Positions 8,242 to 17,645 of a DNA stretch of 64,000 bases are shown here, one piece after another. Each line of letters starts with the position of its first letter. The stretch's first letter is position 1. The notes under the pieces are model-generated. The model did no database searches. It was not told the origin of the DNA and was given only the letters and a program-made list of their open reading frames with translations. Location: the NCBI RefSeq assembly GCF_010993965.1, contig NZ_WIXM01000002.1, positions 310,001 through 374,000 on the forward strand, in the 5' to 3' direction. Both the position numbers and the translations under genes were made by a program. The stretch is from Gracilibacillus sp. YIM 98692 (GTDB lineage: Bacteria; Bacillota; Bacilli; Bacillales; Amphibacillaceae).

Positions 8242-11200
8242 ATGCTTTTGAAACAATTAGATACGATGGGATTTAAATCTTTCGCAGAACGTATCCGTGT
8301 TGATTTTGTTTCTGGTGTAACAGCAGTAGTTGGACCTAATGGCAGTGGCAAAAGTAATATTACGGATGCTATTAGATGGGTTCTTGGGGAACAGTCTGCT
8401 AAATCTTTACGCGGAGCAAAAATGGAAGATATCATCTTTCAAGGAAGCGACACGAGAAAACCCTTAAATTTAGCTGAAGTTACGTTAGTCCTTGATAATT
8501 CTGATGGACAACTTCCGATTGATTATGAAGAAGTTAGTGTGACAAGAAGGGTTTATCGTTCAGGGGAAAGTGAATATTTAATGAATAAACAACCTTGCCG
8601 TTTAAAAGATATTACGGAGTTATTTTTAGATTCAGGACTTGGCAGAGAAGCGTTTTCTATCATTAGTCAAGGTAAAGTAGAGGAAATATTAAGTTCCAAA
8701 TCAGATGAACGAAGAGTCATTTTTGAGGAAGCGGCAGGTGTTTTAAAATATAAAAAGAGAAAGCAGCAAGCGGAGTATAAGCTTGCGGAAACACAAGAAA
8801 ACTTAAACCGGGTAGAAGATATTATTTATGAGGTGGAGGGTCAGGTCGAGCCCTTAAAACAACAAGCATCTGTAGCGAAGGAGTACTTGCAGTTAAAAGA
8901 TCTTCTAACAGAGAATGAAGTAGGACTATTAGTAAAAGAAATGGAGTCACTCCATCAAGACTGGGAAGAGGTAACAAAAAATTTAGAGCAAAAACAAGTT
9001 CAGGCAAGAGAAAGCAAGTACATAACTGCTGAAAAAGAAGAGGAATTAGCATCTACTAGAGAGGAGATGCAGCAGCTAGATACTCAAATTACTTCTTTAC
9101 AGGAATCACTGCTTCAACTCACGAAAGAACTCGAGGGATTAGAAGGTAATAAAAAAATATTTCATGAACGAATGCATCATTTTCAAGAAAATAAGCTAAA
9201 GCTTGAAGAAGAAATGGATTTGTTACGAAATCGTATGGAAGCAACAACGAATACACTTGAACAAGAAAAAGTAACTTTAAAGAAGTATAAACAAAAAGAA
9301 AAAGAAAATACAAAAGCTCGGGTGGCTGTAGATAAAAAGTTGAATGCTGGAAAAAGTAATTTGGAAGATCAGATTGAAACGTTAAAAAGTGATTACATCG
9401 ACTTATTAAATGATCAAGCTGCTAAGCGAAATGAAAAAAACTCGATTCGACAGCAGCTGGAACGGATGGAAACAAAGCACCAAACGCAGTCTTCTAAATG
9501 GGATCACCTTATTAAAGAGCGGGATGAATTTGAAAAAAGACTTAAGCAATCTCAACTAAACTTTAAAGAAATCGATGAAAAGCTACATATTGAACGTCAA
9601 GCCTACGATGAATTAAAGCGCAAAATAGTGGTAGAAAATAATCTCTATGATGATATGCAAGAAAAGCTTTATAAAGGCTATCAAATGCTTGAGAATTTAA
9701 AATCTAAAAAAGAAATGCTAGAAGATTTAAAAGAAGACTTTCAAGGTTTTTACTATGGGGTAAAGGAGGTACTAAAAGCACGAGAACAGCATGTACTAAG
9801 TGGTATTCATGGAGCGATACCAGAATTAATCGACTTTTCTAATGACTATATAGATGCCATGGAAACTGCTTTAGGAGCACAAGCACAGCATGTTGTTGTC
9901 AGTGATGAGGAAAGTGCGAGATCTGCCATTCAATGGTTGAAGCAAACAAATAAGGGAAGAGCTACTTTCTTACCAATTACTTCTATGCAGCCGAGGTCGA
10001 TACCCTCTTCTATGTTGAAGCGATTAGAAGATGATCATGGTTTTATTGGAGTGGTGGTTGATTTGGTCTCTTTTGATAAAAAATATGAGCCAGTATTAAA
10101 GGCATTATTAGGTAATGTGATCATTGCTCAAACGTTAGAGGATGCTAACCGTTTTGCTGCGATCATGCATAGAAGATATCGAATTGTTACCTTAGAAGGG
10201 GATATTGTGAATCCTGGCGGTTCTATGTCTGGTGGGGCTAAGAAAAAAACGAATCAATCTTTATTTACAAGAGATAAAGAGTTGAAAAATTTAAAGACAA
10301 AATATGCAGATTACCAAAGAAGAGTACAAGATTTTGAACAGAAATTGCAGAATCAAAAGCAAACTATTCATGCATTCGAGGAAGATAGGAACACAAAAAG
10401 AAACACGATTGAAGAACTAGAGCGCAATTATCAATCTCAAGCTAGCCAATTAAAAGAATGGCAGCTATCTTTAGAACATTTAAACGATCAACTAGCCATT
10501 TATGACCAAGATAAGCATCAGCGAGAGGAAGACCAGCAATATCTATTAGAAAAAGATAAAGAACTGAACGTCCAATTAGAAGAACTTCAACAGAAAATAC
10601 ACGTTATAGACCAAAAGGTTGAGGAACTGACCAAAGAACATGCTAACTATGAAGAAAAAGCTGATCAATTAAGGCAAGAGTCACAACAAATTCGTATCAA
10701 GCAAGCAGAGTTAAAAACTCTCATTGCAAATCAAGAAGAGAAAGTAGATCGTACTCAAAGTGTTTTAAATGATATTAAGCAAAGTCTAGATGAAAAAGAA
10801 AGACAGCTAAACCAATTATTAGAACTAAATAATGGAGAATATTCAGAAGAGGAACTTAACGAACAGATACAAAAGAAAAAACAAGAAAAAATAGATCAAG
10901 AGACAGTAATGAGTAACTCTCGCGAGCAACGAAACCATTTATCAGAAAGAATTCAATCATTAGAATTATTGATTAAAAAAAGAACAGAGAATGAATACCA
11001 ATTAAGTAATGAAATGCAGCAATTGGAAATTCAACAAAACCGATTAGATGTCGAGTTAGAAAATAGGCTGACGATTTTAGAAAATGAGTATAACATGACA
11101 TTTGAAAGGGCTAAATCAACCTACCAGAAGCCAGAAGATTTAGATAAGGCAAAAGAAAAAGTAAAATTATTAAAGAAATCTATTGAGGAATTAGGAACGA

Positions 11201-11808
11201 TTAACTTAGGTGCCATTGAGGAGTATGATAGAATTAAGGAAAGGTATGAATTTCTATCACAACAACAGGATGACTTAGTGGAAGCAAAGAGAACATTATA
11301 TGATATAATCGCAGAGATGGATACGGAAATGCAGCGTCGCTTTGAAGAGACGTTTACGCAAATAAAAGAAGAATTTGGCGATGTTTTTCAAAGAATGTTC
11401 GGTGGCGGGAAAGCCGAATTACGGTTAACCGATCCTAATCAGTTGTTAGAAACCGGTGTAGAGATTATTGCACAGCCACCAGGGAAAAAATTACAACAAC
11501 TAGGTCTGTTGTCTGGTGGAGAAAGAGCTTTGACTGCTATTGCTTTACTTTTTTCGATATTACGTGTTCGCCCTGTTCCGTTTTGTGTATTAGATGAAGT
11601 AGAAGCCGCATTAGATGAAGCGAATGTCACAAGGTTTGCAGAGTATTTGAAACAATTTAGTCAACAAACACAATTTATTGTCATTACTCACCGTAAAGGA
11701 ACGATGGAAGAAGCAGATGTCCTTTACGGCGTAACAATGCAGGAGTCAGGGGTTTCTCGACTGGTATCTGTGAAGTTGGAAGAAACGCCTGAATTGTTAG
11801 AAGCATAG
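8242..11808 (+). CDS. smc: chromosome condensation and segregation protein SMC
   Basis: A 1188-residue ATPase that loads with ScpAB at the origin region and folds the chromosome. The N-terminal head has Walker A GPNGSGKS at 31-38. Two long coiled coils rich in Glu, Lys and Gln flank a hinge around residues 510-680 that contains the glycine-rich PGGSMSGGAKKK. The C-terminal head has the ABC signature LSGGERA starting at ~1090 and Walker B VLDEVEAALD with Asp1118-Glu1119. ATG 8242 has TAGGAG eight bases upstream; an in-frame TTG at 8236 is too close to that site. ftsY follows after 13 bases. Confidence 0.98.
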   Translation: MLLKQLDTMGFKSFAERIRVDFVSGVTAVVGPNGSGKSNITDAIRWVLGEQSAKSLRGAKMEDIIFQGSDTRKPLNLAEVTLVLDNSDGQLPIDYEEVSVTRRVYRSGESEYLMNKQPCRLKDITELFLDSGLGREAFSIISQGKVEEILSSKSDERRVIFEEAAGVLKYKKRKQQAEYKLAETQENLNRVEDIIYEVEGQVEPLKQQASVAKEYLQLKDLLTENEVGLLVKEMESLHQDWEEVTKNLEQKQVQARESKYITAEKEEELASTREEMQQLDTQITSLQESLLQLTKELEGLEGNKKIFHERMHHFQENKLKLEEEMDLLRNRMEATTNTLEQEKVTLKKYKQKEKENTKARVAVDKKLNAGKSNLEDQIETLKSDYIDLLNDQAAKRNEKNSIRQQLERMETKHQTQSSKWDHLIKERDEFEKRLKQSQLNFKEIDEKLHIERQAYDELKRKIVVENNLYDDMQEKLYKGYQMLENLKSKKEMLEDLKEDFQGFYYGVKEVLKAREQHVLSGIHGAIPELIDFSNDYIDAMETALGAQAQHVVVSDEESARSAIQWLKQTNKGRATFLPITSMQPRSIPSSMLKRLEDDHGFIGVVVDLVSFDKKYEPVLKALLGNVIIAQTLEDANRFAAIMHRRYRIVTLEGDIVNPGGSMSGGAKKKTNQSLFTRDKELKNLKTKYADYQRRVQDFEQKLQNQKQTIHAFEEDRNTKRNTIEELERNYQSQASQLKEWQLSLEHLNDQLAIYDQDKHQREEDQQYLLEKDKELNVQLEELQQKIHVIDQKVEELTKEHANYEEKADQLRQESQQIRIKQAELKTLIANQEEKVDRTQSVLNDIKQSLDEKERQLNQLLELNNGEYSEEELNEQIQKKKQEKIDQETVMSNSREQRNHLSERIQSLELLIKKRTENEYQLSNEMQQLEIQQNRLDVELENRLTILENEYNMTFERAKSTYQKPEDLDKAKEKVKLLKKSIEELGTINLGAIEEYDRIKERYEFLSQQQDDLVEAKRTLYDIIAEMDTEMQRRFEETFTQIKEEFGDVFQRMFGGGKAELRLTDPNQLLETGVEIIAQPPGKKLQQLGLLSGGERALTAIALLFSILRVRPVPFCVLDEVEAALDEANVTRFAEYLKQFSQQTQFIVITHRKGTMEEADVLYGVTMQESGVSRLVSVKLEETPELLEA

Positions 11809-11821
11809 AAGGAGGAAGAAA

Positions 11822-12814
11822 ATGAGTTTCTTAAAAAAGCTAAAAGAAAAATTTCAATCGACAGAAAAACAGGAAGAAGTATCAGATAAATATAAAGAAG
11901 GGCTTACAAAGACAAGAAAAACATTTTCAGATCGTATTAATGACTTGGTAGCACGATATCGAAAAGTAGATGAAGATTTCTTCGAAGACTTAGAAGAAGT
12001 GTTAATTTCTGCAGATGTCGGTGTTTCAACGGTAATGGACTTAATCGATGATTTAAAAATGGAAGTGAAACGCCAAAATATTAAAGACTCCAACGAAGTA
12101 AAACATGTAATCTCTGAAAAATTAGTAGAAATTTATTATGGAGAAGATAATGAAGAAACAGCCGAAATTAATATGCAAGATGACGATTTAACTGTCATTT
12201 TGTTTGTCGGTGTAAATGGTGTTGGGAAAACAACAACCATAGGAAAACTCGCACACCAGCTAAAATCAGAGGGAAAAGAAGTATTATTAACAGCTGGAGA
12301 TACATTCCGTGCAGGAGCTATTGAGCAGTTAAATGAGTGGGGAAATCGTGTCGGTGTTGATGTGATCAAGCATAACGAAGGCAGTGATCCAGCAGCAGTT
12401 GTTTATGATGGAATCCAAGCGGCTAAATCGCGTGGGGCGGATGTATTACTGTGTGACACTGCAGGAAGACTGCAAAACAAAGTGAATTTAATGAATGAGC
12501 TAGCAAAAGTGAAACGAGTAATTACGCGAGAAGTACCCAATGGCCCGCACGAGGTGTTATTAGTATTAGATGCTACCACAGGTCAAAATGCATTAAGCCA
12601 AGCAAAAACTTTTTCAGAAGCTACAGATGTTTCTGGCATTGTGCTAACGAAGCTTGATGGTACAGCTAAAGGTGGTATTGTATTAGCAATACGTCACGAA
12701 TTAGGTATTCCTGTAAAATATGTCGGTTTAGGGGAAAAGGTAACAGATTTACAAATTTTTGACCCTAATGCATTTGTTTACGGGTTATTTGCTGATATGC
12801 TTGAAGAAGAGTAA
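11822..12814 (+). CDS. ftsY: signal recognition particle receptor FtsY
   Basis: A 330-residue SRP GTPase that docks the Ffh-ribosome complex at the membrane. A short charged N-terminal A region leads to the helical N domain and then the G domain: P-loop GVNGVGKT starting near residue 130, DTAGRLQNK, and TKLDGTAKGG. The guanidinium-binding DTFRAGAIEQL marks the SRP subfamily. The A domain is brief, as usual in Bacilli. GAAGGAGGAAG lies before the ATG. It pairs functionally with ffh, 0.4 kb downstream. Confidence 0.98.
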   Translation: MSFLKKLKEKFQSTEKQEEVSDKYKEGLTKTRKTFSDRINDLVARYRKVDEDFFEDLEEVLISADVGVSTVMDLIDDLKMEVKRQNIKDSNEVKHVISEKLVEIYYGEDNEETAEINMQDDDLTVILFVGVNGVGKTTTIGKLAHQLKSEGKEVLLTAGDTFRAGAIEQLNEWGNRVGVDVIKHNEGSDPAAVVYDGIQAAKSRGADVLLCDTAGRLQNKVNLMNELAKVKRVITREVPNGPHEVLLVLDATTGQNALSQAKTFSEATDVSGIVLTKLDGTAKGGIVLAIRHELGIPVKYVGLGEKVTDLQIFDPNAFVYGLFADMLEEE

Positions 12815-12822
12815 CATTAAGC

Positions 12823-12852
12823 TTGACAGTTGCTTCATTAACAGATTAAACT
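12823..12852 (+). promoter_or_regulatory. candidate promoter of ylxM-ffh
   Basis: A consensus -35 TTGACA (12823-12828) lies just after ftsY, with TAAACT (12847-12852) at 18 bases as the best -10. The -10 matches only four of six positions. Confidence 0.5.
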
Positions 12853-12885
12853 TTTGTAAAGTCATTTTCCTTAACGAGGTGTGCT

Positions 12886-13203
12886 ATGTTAGAAAAGACG
12901 ACGAGAATTAATTATCTTTATGATTTCTATCAAGGATTGCTAACACCGAAGCAGAGAAATTATATGGAGATGTACTATTTAGAAGATTTGTCTTTAGGAG
13001 AAATCTCTGAGCATTTTAATGTTTCAAGACAAGCTATCTACGATAACATTCGTAGAACGGAACAAATGTTAGAAGAATATGAAGAAAAGTTAGGTTTATA
13101 TCGGAAATTTCAGAAGCGTCAGGAATTATTAGGGTACTTAAAACAGCATACGAATAATGAAAAAACACAACAAATTGTAGACAAGATAATTGAGATTGAA
13201 TAG
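12886..13203 (+). CDS. ylxM: YlxM, UPF0122 helix-turn-helix protein
   Basis: A 105-residue protein that resembles region 4 of sigma factors: [41 protein letters not shown] (about residues 19-59) is a clear helix-turn-helix. In Firmicutes it is nearly always encoded just before ffh, and work in streptococci links it to SRP assembly. ACGAGGTG precedes the ATG. The gap to ffh is 12 bases with GGAGGC, so the two are cotranscribed. Confidence 0.93.
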   Translation: MLEKTTRINYLYDFYQGLLTPKQRNYMEMYYLEDLSLGEISEHFNVSRQAIYDNIRRTEQMLEEYEEKLGLYRKFQKRQELLGYLKQHTNNEKTQQIVDKIIEIE

Positions 13204-13215
13204 GAGGCGTACTAT

Positions 13216-14577
13216 ATGGCATTTGAGGGTTTAGCCGACCGCCTGCAAAATACCATTCAAAAAATTAAAGGAAAAGGTAAGGTTACAGAGCAAGATGTAA
13301 AAGAGATGACGAGAGAAGTCCGTCTTGCACTGTTAGAGGCAGACGTAAACTTTAAGGTAGTGAAAGATTTTATTAAGAAGGTAAAAGAGAGAGCTGTTGA
13401 CCAAGAAGTAATGGAAAGTTTGACACCAGGTCAACAAGTTATAAAAGTAGTGAAAGAAGAATTAACGGCTTTAATGGGCGGAGATGAAAGTAAGATTGCG
13501 GTTGCCGATAAACCACCGACAGTTATTATGATGGTAGGGCTTCAAGGTGCCGGGAAAACAACTACAACTGGTAAACTTGCTAATCTGTTAAGGAAAAAAT
13601 ATAACCGTAAGCCATTACTTGTAGCAGCGGATGTTTATAGACCTGCAGCAATAGATCAGCTGGAAACGCTAGGTAAACAACTGGATATGCCAGTATATCA
13701 AGAAGGAACAGATGCAAATCCTGTAGATATTGTGAATAAAGGCTTAGAAAAAGCAAAAGAAGAACATCTAGATTATGTCCTTGTCGATACAGCCGGGCGT
13801 CTACATGTAGATAATGATTTGATGGGTGAGCTTGCCCAAATTAAAGAAAATGTGAATCCGGATGAAATCTTTTTGGTGGTAGATGCCATGACAGGGCAAG
13901 ATGCTGTTAATGTTGCGGAAAGCTTTAATGAACAATTAGATGTATCTGGTGTGATTTTAACAAAACTCGATGGGGATACCCGTGGCGGTGCTGCGTTATC
14001 CATAAAAGCTGTGACCGATAAACCTATTAAATTTGCAGGTATGGGAGAAAAGTTAGATCAACTTGAAGTATTCCATCCTGAAAGAATGGCATCCCGTATT
14101 CTGGGGATGGGAGATGTGCTGTCCTTAATTGAAAAAGCACAGGAAAATGTGGATGAAAAGCGTGCTAAAGAATTGGAAGAAAAAATGCGATCTGCATCGT
14201 TTACTTTTGATGACTTCTTAGAGCAAATGGGCCAAGTTAGAAATATGGGACCATTAGATGAACTTATGGACATGATACCAGGTGCGAATAAGATGAAAGG
14301 TCTTAAAAATGTAGAACTAGATGAAAAGCAGTTGTCGCATGTTGAAGCAATTATTCAATCCATGACAGCACAGGAAAGACAAGACCCTAGTGTTATGAAT
14401 GCTAGTCGCAGGAAGCGTATTGCTAAAGGTTCCGGACGATCCGTATCAGAAGTTAACCGATTGTTAAAGCAATTTGAAGAAATGAAGAAAATGATGAAAC
14501 AAATGAGCAATATGCAGCAAGGAAAGAAAGGCAAGAAAGGGAAAAAACCAAAAGGATTAAATTTTCCTTTTATGTAA
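13216..14577 (+). CDS. ffh: signal recognition particle protein Ffh
   Basis: The 453-residue SRP54 homologue that binds scRNA and signal peptides. N domain at ~1-90; G domain with P-loop GLQGAGKT (108-115), DVYRPAAIDQL, DTAGRLHVD and TKLDGDTRGG; then a methionine-rich M domain (about 300-450) containing the RNA-binding helix-turn-helix (RRKRIAKGSGRSVSEVNRLLKQF, given in part). The C-terminus ends in a Lys/Gly tail. A dedicated rpsP promoter lies just downstream. Confidence 0.98.
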   Translation: MAFEGLADRLQNTIQKIKGKGKVTEQDVKEMTREVRLALLEADVNFKVVKDFIKKVKERAVDQEVMESLTPGQQVIKVVKEELTALMGGDESKIAVADKPPTVIMMVGLQGAGKTTTTGKLANLLRKKYNRKPLLVAADVYRPAAIDQLETLGKQLDMPVYQEGTDANPVDIVNKGLEKAKEEHLDYVLVDTAGRLHVDNDLMGELAQIKENVNPDEIFLVVDAMTGQDAVNVAESFNEQLDVSGVILTKLDGDTRGGAALSIKAVTDKPIKFAGMGEKLDQLEVFHPERMASRILGMGDVLSLIEKAQENVDEKRAKELEEKMRSASFTFDDFLEQMGQVRNMGPLDELMDMIPGANKMKGLKNVELDEKQLSHVEAIIQSMTAQERQDPSVMNASRRKRIAKGSGRSVSEVNRLLKQFEEMKKMMKQMSNMQQGKKGKKGKKPKGLNFPFM

Positions 14578-14588
14578 TGGAAAAACAC

Positions 14589-14617
14589 TTTACACAGATG
14601 AAAAATTCTGATACAAT
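14589..14617 (+). promoter_or_regulatory. sigma-A promoter of rpsP
   Basis: TTTACA (14589-14594) and TACAAT (14612-14617) are spaced by 17 bases, each one mismatch from consensus. They lie between ffh and rpsP and start the ribosomal protein transcript about 40 bases before the rpsP ATG. Confidence 0.75.
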
Positions 14618-14655
14618 TCTTTCTTGTGTGAGACATTAATTTGGAGGTGGAAACA

Positions 14656-14925
14656 ATGGCAGTAAAAATTCGCCTAAAACGTATGGGTTCAAAAAGAAAT
14701 CCATTTTATCGTATCGTAGTGGCAGATTCTCGTTCTCCACGTGATGGACGAATCATCGAACAAATCGGAACATATAACCCGGTTGTAAATCCGGTTGAAG
14801 TGAAATTAGATGAAGATAAAGCACTAGATTGGATGACAAAAGGTGCGAAACCTAGTGATACGGTACGTAACTTATTTTCAAATGAAGGCATCATGACAAA
14901 ATTTCACGATTCTAAAAATCAATAA
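14656..14925 (+). CDS. rpsP: 30S ribosomal protein S16
   Basis: An 89-residue S16 with the canonical start [20 protein letters not shown] and the [11 protein letters not shown] segment. It binds 16S rRNA during early 30S assembly. ATG 14656 follows TTGGAGGTGG; a longer frame from TTG 14641 would begin within that ribosome site. It is cotranscribed with khpA, 17 bases downstream, from its own promoter. Confidence 0.98.
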   Translation: MAVKIRLKRMGSKRNPFYRIVVADSRSPRDGRIIEQIGTYNPVVNPVEVKLDEDKALDWMTKGAKPSDTVRNLFSNEGIMTKFHDSKNQ

Positions 14926-14942
14926 TAAAGTAGTGTGATGAC

Positions 14943-15170
14943 ATGAAAGCCTTAATCGAAACAATTATTGAGCCATTAGTCGATTACCCTGAGTCTATTG
15001 CTATTTCAGAAAGAGAAGAAGAGAACAAGATTGTTTATCATCTTCAAGTGCATGAAGAGGACGTAGGGAAAGTGATTGGCAAAAACGGCCGAATTGCAAA
15101 GTCGATTAGAACAGTTGTTTATGCAGCTGGCATGAAATCAAATAAACGTATCTTTTTAGATATTATGTAA
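14943..15170 (+). CDS. khpA: KH-domain RNA-binding protein KhpA (YlqC)
   Basis: A 75-residue single KH-domain protein with the GxxG-type RNA-binding loop in VIGKNGRIAKSIR (about residues 42-54). In Firmicutes KhpA partners with KhpB/EloR in RNA binding and cell elongation control. The ATG at 14943 has GTGATGAC upstream, a weak site, so translation may be coupled to rpsP. A strong terminator follows, making rpsP-khpA a compact two-gene unit. Confidence 0.93.
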   Translation: MKALIETIIEPLVDYPESIAISEREEENKIVYHLQVHEEDVGKVIGKNGRIAKSIRTVVYAAGMKSNKRIFLDIM

Positions 15171-15210
15171 AAAGAGGGGAGGAATAGATAGCCTTCCCTC
15201 TTTTCGTTTT
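15170..15210 (+). terminator. rho-independent terminator after khpA
   Basis: AAAAGAGGG plus GAGG pairs with CCTTCCCTCTTTT around a nine-base loop and is followed by CGTTTT. It begins at the khpA stop codon itself. Confidence 0.85.
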
Positions 15211-15263
15211 GGTTGTAAAACCTTTGGATTCCATTTATGGATGGTCGTTCATGATAATCTATT

Positions 15264-15371
15264 TTATCATGGTGAACAATTACCCTATGCCCCCCCTTCA
15301 AGACTTAGAATAATAAAAAAAGTAGAAGTGGGGGATGAAGAAAGAACCCACTGATGGAAGTCTCACTTTAT
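15264..15371 (-). repeat. double-hairpin intergenic repeat, copy 2 (internally deleted)
   Basis: Inverse orientation relative to copy 1. It starts at TTATCATGGTGAACAAT and ends at CTTTATAT. Compared with copy 1 it lacks about 48 bases between two CCCCAC boxes, so the 3' arm of the first hairpin is gone and CCCCCAC is joined directly to TTCTAC. The TCTAAGTCTTGAA loop motif is retained (as TTCAAGACTTAGA at 15297-15309). It lies between khpA and ylqD. Just outside its left end is an inverted CATGATAA (15250-15257). Confidence 0.8.
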
Positions 15372-15428
15372 ATTTTTCATAAGATCTGCTATTCTTTTAT
15401 TATAAAAGGGAGAGAAAGGCTGGATTTC

Positions 15429-15815
15429 ATGCAAATCATTCGTAAAGTCGCTGTAAAACAAATTGTGACAGATCAGACAAAAAACAAGTTGCGAGAAGAA
15501 TATGAATGGAAAATATTCCAATTGGAACAAGAGAGTCAGCAGTTGTTATTTGAACAAAAAAAATTAGAGCAGCGTACTTCGAATAAAAAAACGGAAATAG
15601 CCTCAAAATTTAAGAAGAAAATAAACAGTCGAAAGGACCATATCAATTGGTATAAATATAAATTAGAGCAGCTAGACATTCTGCCGATCGGCAGTGAAAT
15701 CCACGATGGAGAAGTCGATGCTATTGTTGAAGTCGAGGAAGGAATGGATTGGGATCAAATGAATCAACAAACTGCGATTGTGATTAGAGATGGAAAAGTA
15801 GATAAAATTACATAA
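15429..15815 (+). CDS. ylqD: YlqD family protein
   Basis: A 128-residue protein of the conserved YlqD family, found beside rimM in Bacilli; its function is unknown. The start MQIIRKVAVKQIVTD is the family's usual N-terminus. The central ~60 residues are a highly charged coiled coil (LEQESQQLLFEQKKLEQR and onward), and the C-terminus is a small beta-rich domain (PIGSEIHDGEVDAIVEVEEG). ATG 15429 follows GGGAGAGAAAGG. An upstream frame to 15354 runs into repeat copy 2 and is not credible. rimM follows after 11 bases. Confidence 0.85.
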   Translation: MQIIRKVAVKQIVTDQTKNKLREEYEWKIFQLEQESQQLLFEQKKLEQRTSNKKTEIASKFKKKINSRKDHINWYKYKLEQLDILPIGSEIHDGEVDAIVEVEEGMDWDQMNQQTAIVIRDGKVDKIT

Positions 15816-15826
15816 TAGGTGATAAC

Positions 15827-16345
15827 ATGACAAAAGATTATTTACGAGTTGGAAAAATTATTAACACACATGGTATAAAAGGAGAAGTAAAAGTTTTACG
15901 GATAACTGATTTTGCAGATCGTTTTGAACCAGGGTCCACTTTGTGGGTTGATAAAAAGCAAAGCAATGAGTTAATAAAAGTAACGGTTGATGGGCACCGA
16001 AGACATAAAGGCTTTGACTTAGTACACTTTCAATCATTAGATAATATAAATGAGGTAGAATCATGGAAAGGTTCAGAGCTGTTAATAAAACGTGAACAAC
16101 TAGAACCTTTGGAGGAAAATGAGTATTATTACCATGAAATTATTGGTTGTCATGTTTACACGACAGAGCCTTTATATGTTGGGAAAGTGATCGAAATATT
16201 AGCCCCTGGTGCAAACGATGTATGGGTTGTGGAAGATGAAAATGGCAGCGAACATCTCATCCCATATATTGAGCCTGTGGTGCAAACAATTGATATAGAA
16301 AAAAGCAACATCATTATTGAACCGATGGAAGGACTTTTGGAGTAA
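15827..16345 (+). CDS. rimM: ribosome maturation factor RimM
   Basis: A 172-residue factor that binds S19 and assists folding of the 16S rRNA 3' domain. The N-terminal beta-barrel opens with [22 protein letters not shown]. The C-terminal PRC-barrel contains [11 protein letters not shown] and the closing [18 protein letters not shown] lies upstream. Its stop overlaps the trmD start (TAATG), so the two are translationally coupled. Confidence 0.97.
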   Translation: MTKDYLRVGKIINTHGIKGEVKVLRITDFADRFEPGSTLWVDKKQSNELIKVTVDGHRRHKGFDLVHFQSLDNINEVESWKGSELLIKREQLEPLEENEYYYHEIIGCHVYTTEPLYVGKVIEILAPGANDVWVVEDENGSEHLIPYIEPVVQTIDIEKSNIIIEPMEGLLE

Positions 16346-17076
16346 TGCGAATTGATATATTATCCTTGTTTCCAGAAATGTTTGAAGGGGTATTTCAATC
16401 CTCTATATTGAAAAAAGCATATGATGCCAATGCTTTTCAATATAATTTTATTAATTTTCGGGATTATACCGATAATAAGCACAATAAGGTGGATGACTAT
16501 CCTTACGGTGGTGGAGCAGGAATGGTGTTAAAGCCGCAACCCATTTTTGATGCAGTTGATCATGTAAAAAAAGATACAAAGACTAAACCGAGGGTAGTTC
16601 TCATGTGCCCTCAAGGAGAAACTTTTACACAAAAGAAAGCAGAAGAGTTAGCAACGGAAGACCATCTTATCTTTATTTGTGGACATTATGAAGGATATGA
16701 TGAAAGAATTAGAACGGAACTAGTCACAGATGAGGTGTCAATTGGAGATTATGTGCTAACTGGTGGTGAGTTAGGAGCTATGGTCGTGATCGATAGTGTT
16801 GTTCGATTATTACCAGGTGTCTTAGGAAATGAAAAATCAGCTGTACAAGACTCTTTTTCGACCGGCTTATTAGAACACCCTCATTATACGAGACCTGCAG
16901 ATTTTAGAGGGTTGAAAGTCCCTGATGTTCTGCTTTCAGGTAATCACGCACATATAGAAGAATGGCGCAAGAAGGAAGCTTTAAAGCGAACCTTCCTTCG
17001 ACGAAGAGATTTACTCCAAGAATTAGAGTTAACGGACCAAGAAAAAGAATGGATCAAAGAATGGAAAAATGACTAG
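16345..17076 (+). CDS. trmD: tRNA (guanine37-N1)-methyltransferase TrmD
   Basis: A 243-residue SPOUT methyltransferase that forms m1G37 in tRNAs and prevents +1 frameshifting. The knot region shows [10 protein letters not shown] and [18 protein letters not shown], with the catalytic-loop region [21 protein letters not shown] after it. The start overlaps the rimM stop by one base. A promoter and leader separate it from rplS. Confidence 0.98.
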   Translation: MRIDILSLFPEMFEGVFQSSILKKAYDANAFQYNFINFRDYTDNKHNKVDDYPYGGGAGMVLKPQPIFDAVDHVKKDTKTKPRVVLMCPQGETFTQKKAEELATEDHLIFICGHYEGYDERIRTELVTDEVSIGDYVLTGGELGAMVVIDSVVRLLPGVLGNEKSAVQDSFSTGLLEHPHYTRPADFRGLKVPDVLLSGNHAHIEEWRKKEALKRTFLRRRDLLQELELTDQEKEWIKEWKND

Positions 17077-17082
17077 ATGTAG

Positions 17083-17111
17083 TTGAAATGAAAACAGAAC
17101 TATGCTATATT
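17083..17111 (+). promoter_or_regulatory. sigma-A promoter of rplS
   Basis: TTGAAA (17083-17088) and TATATT (17106-17111) with a 17-base spacer, immediately after trmD. The transcript would begin just upstream of the L19 leader structure. Confidence 0.75.
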
Positions 17112-17118
17112 GATAGTT

Positions 17119-17196
17119 GTGCTTAAGTGAATGCTTAAGGTAAAAAACGATGTTCCGCTATCGTGAAGGCTGGTAAGAGCATTGGTTTGGAAGGGG
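17119..17196 (+). ncRNA. L19 ribosomal protein leader
   Basis: The 5' UTR of rplS has a GCTTAAGT/GCTTAAGG pairing element and then TTCCGCTATCGTGAAGGC and GGTTTGGAA, which I recognise as the conserved core of the Firmicutes L19 leader RNA. The family is thought to let L19 autoregulate its own expression. It starts a few bases after the -10 and ends at the AAGGGGTG ribosome site. A covariance search would settle the boundaries. Confidence 0.75.
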
Positions 17197-17206
17197 TGTA
17201 AGAAGA

Positions 17207-17551
17207 ATGCAGAACATAATCGAAGAAGTAACAAAGGATCAATTACGTACAGATCTTCCAAAATTTCGTGCTGGTGATACTGTAAAAGTGCACGTGAAGG
17301 TTGTGGAAGGTAACCGTGAACGTATTCAGGTATTCCAAGGTGTTGTCATTAAACGCCAAAATGGTGGAATTAGTGAAACATTTACGGTACGTAAACTTTC
17401 TTATGGTGTAGGGGTTGAACGTACATTCCCAGTGCATTCACCACGTATTGATAAAATCGAAGTAACTCGACGTGGTAAAGTTCGTCGTGCGAAGCTTTAC
17501 TATCTACGTAACCTACGTGGTAAAGCTGCTCGTATTAAAGAAATTCGCTAA
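17207..17551 (+). CDS. rplS: 50S ribosomal protein L19
   Basis: A 114-residue L19 with [22 protein letters not shown] and the [17 protein letters not shown] block, ending [12 protein letters not shown]. It sits at the 30S-50S interface. ATG 17207 follows GGAAGGGGTG. It is transcribed alone or with partial read-through, since a clear terminator follows and lepB has its own ribosome site. Confidence 0.98.
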   Translation: MQNIIEEVTKDQLRTDLPKFRAGDTVKVHVKVVEGNRERIQVFQGVVIKRQNGGISETFTVRKLSYGVGVERTFPVHSPRIDKIEVTRRGKVRRAKLYYLRNLRGKAARIKEIR

Positions 17552-17563
17552 TGAAAGAAATGT

Positions 17564-17598
17564 AAAAGGAGCTTGCATCGTCAGGCTCCTTTTTCTTC
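17564..17598 (+). terminator. rho-independent terminator after rplS
   Basis: AAAAGGAGC and GCTCCTTTT form a 9-bp stem with a 12-base loop, followed by TCTTCT. It lies 12 bases after the rplS stop. Confidence 0.85.
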
Positions 17599-17645
17599 TA
17601 TTTAAAATAGTTTTTGGAACCAGGTGAAGAAGGGAAATTATCCAT

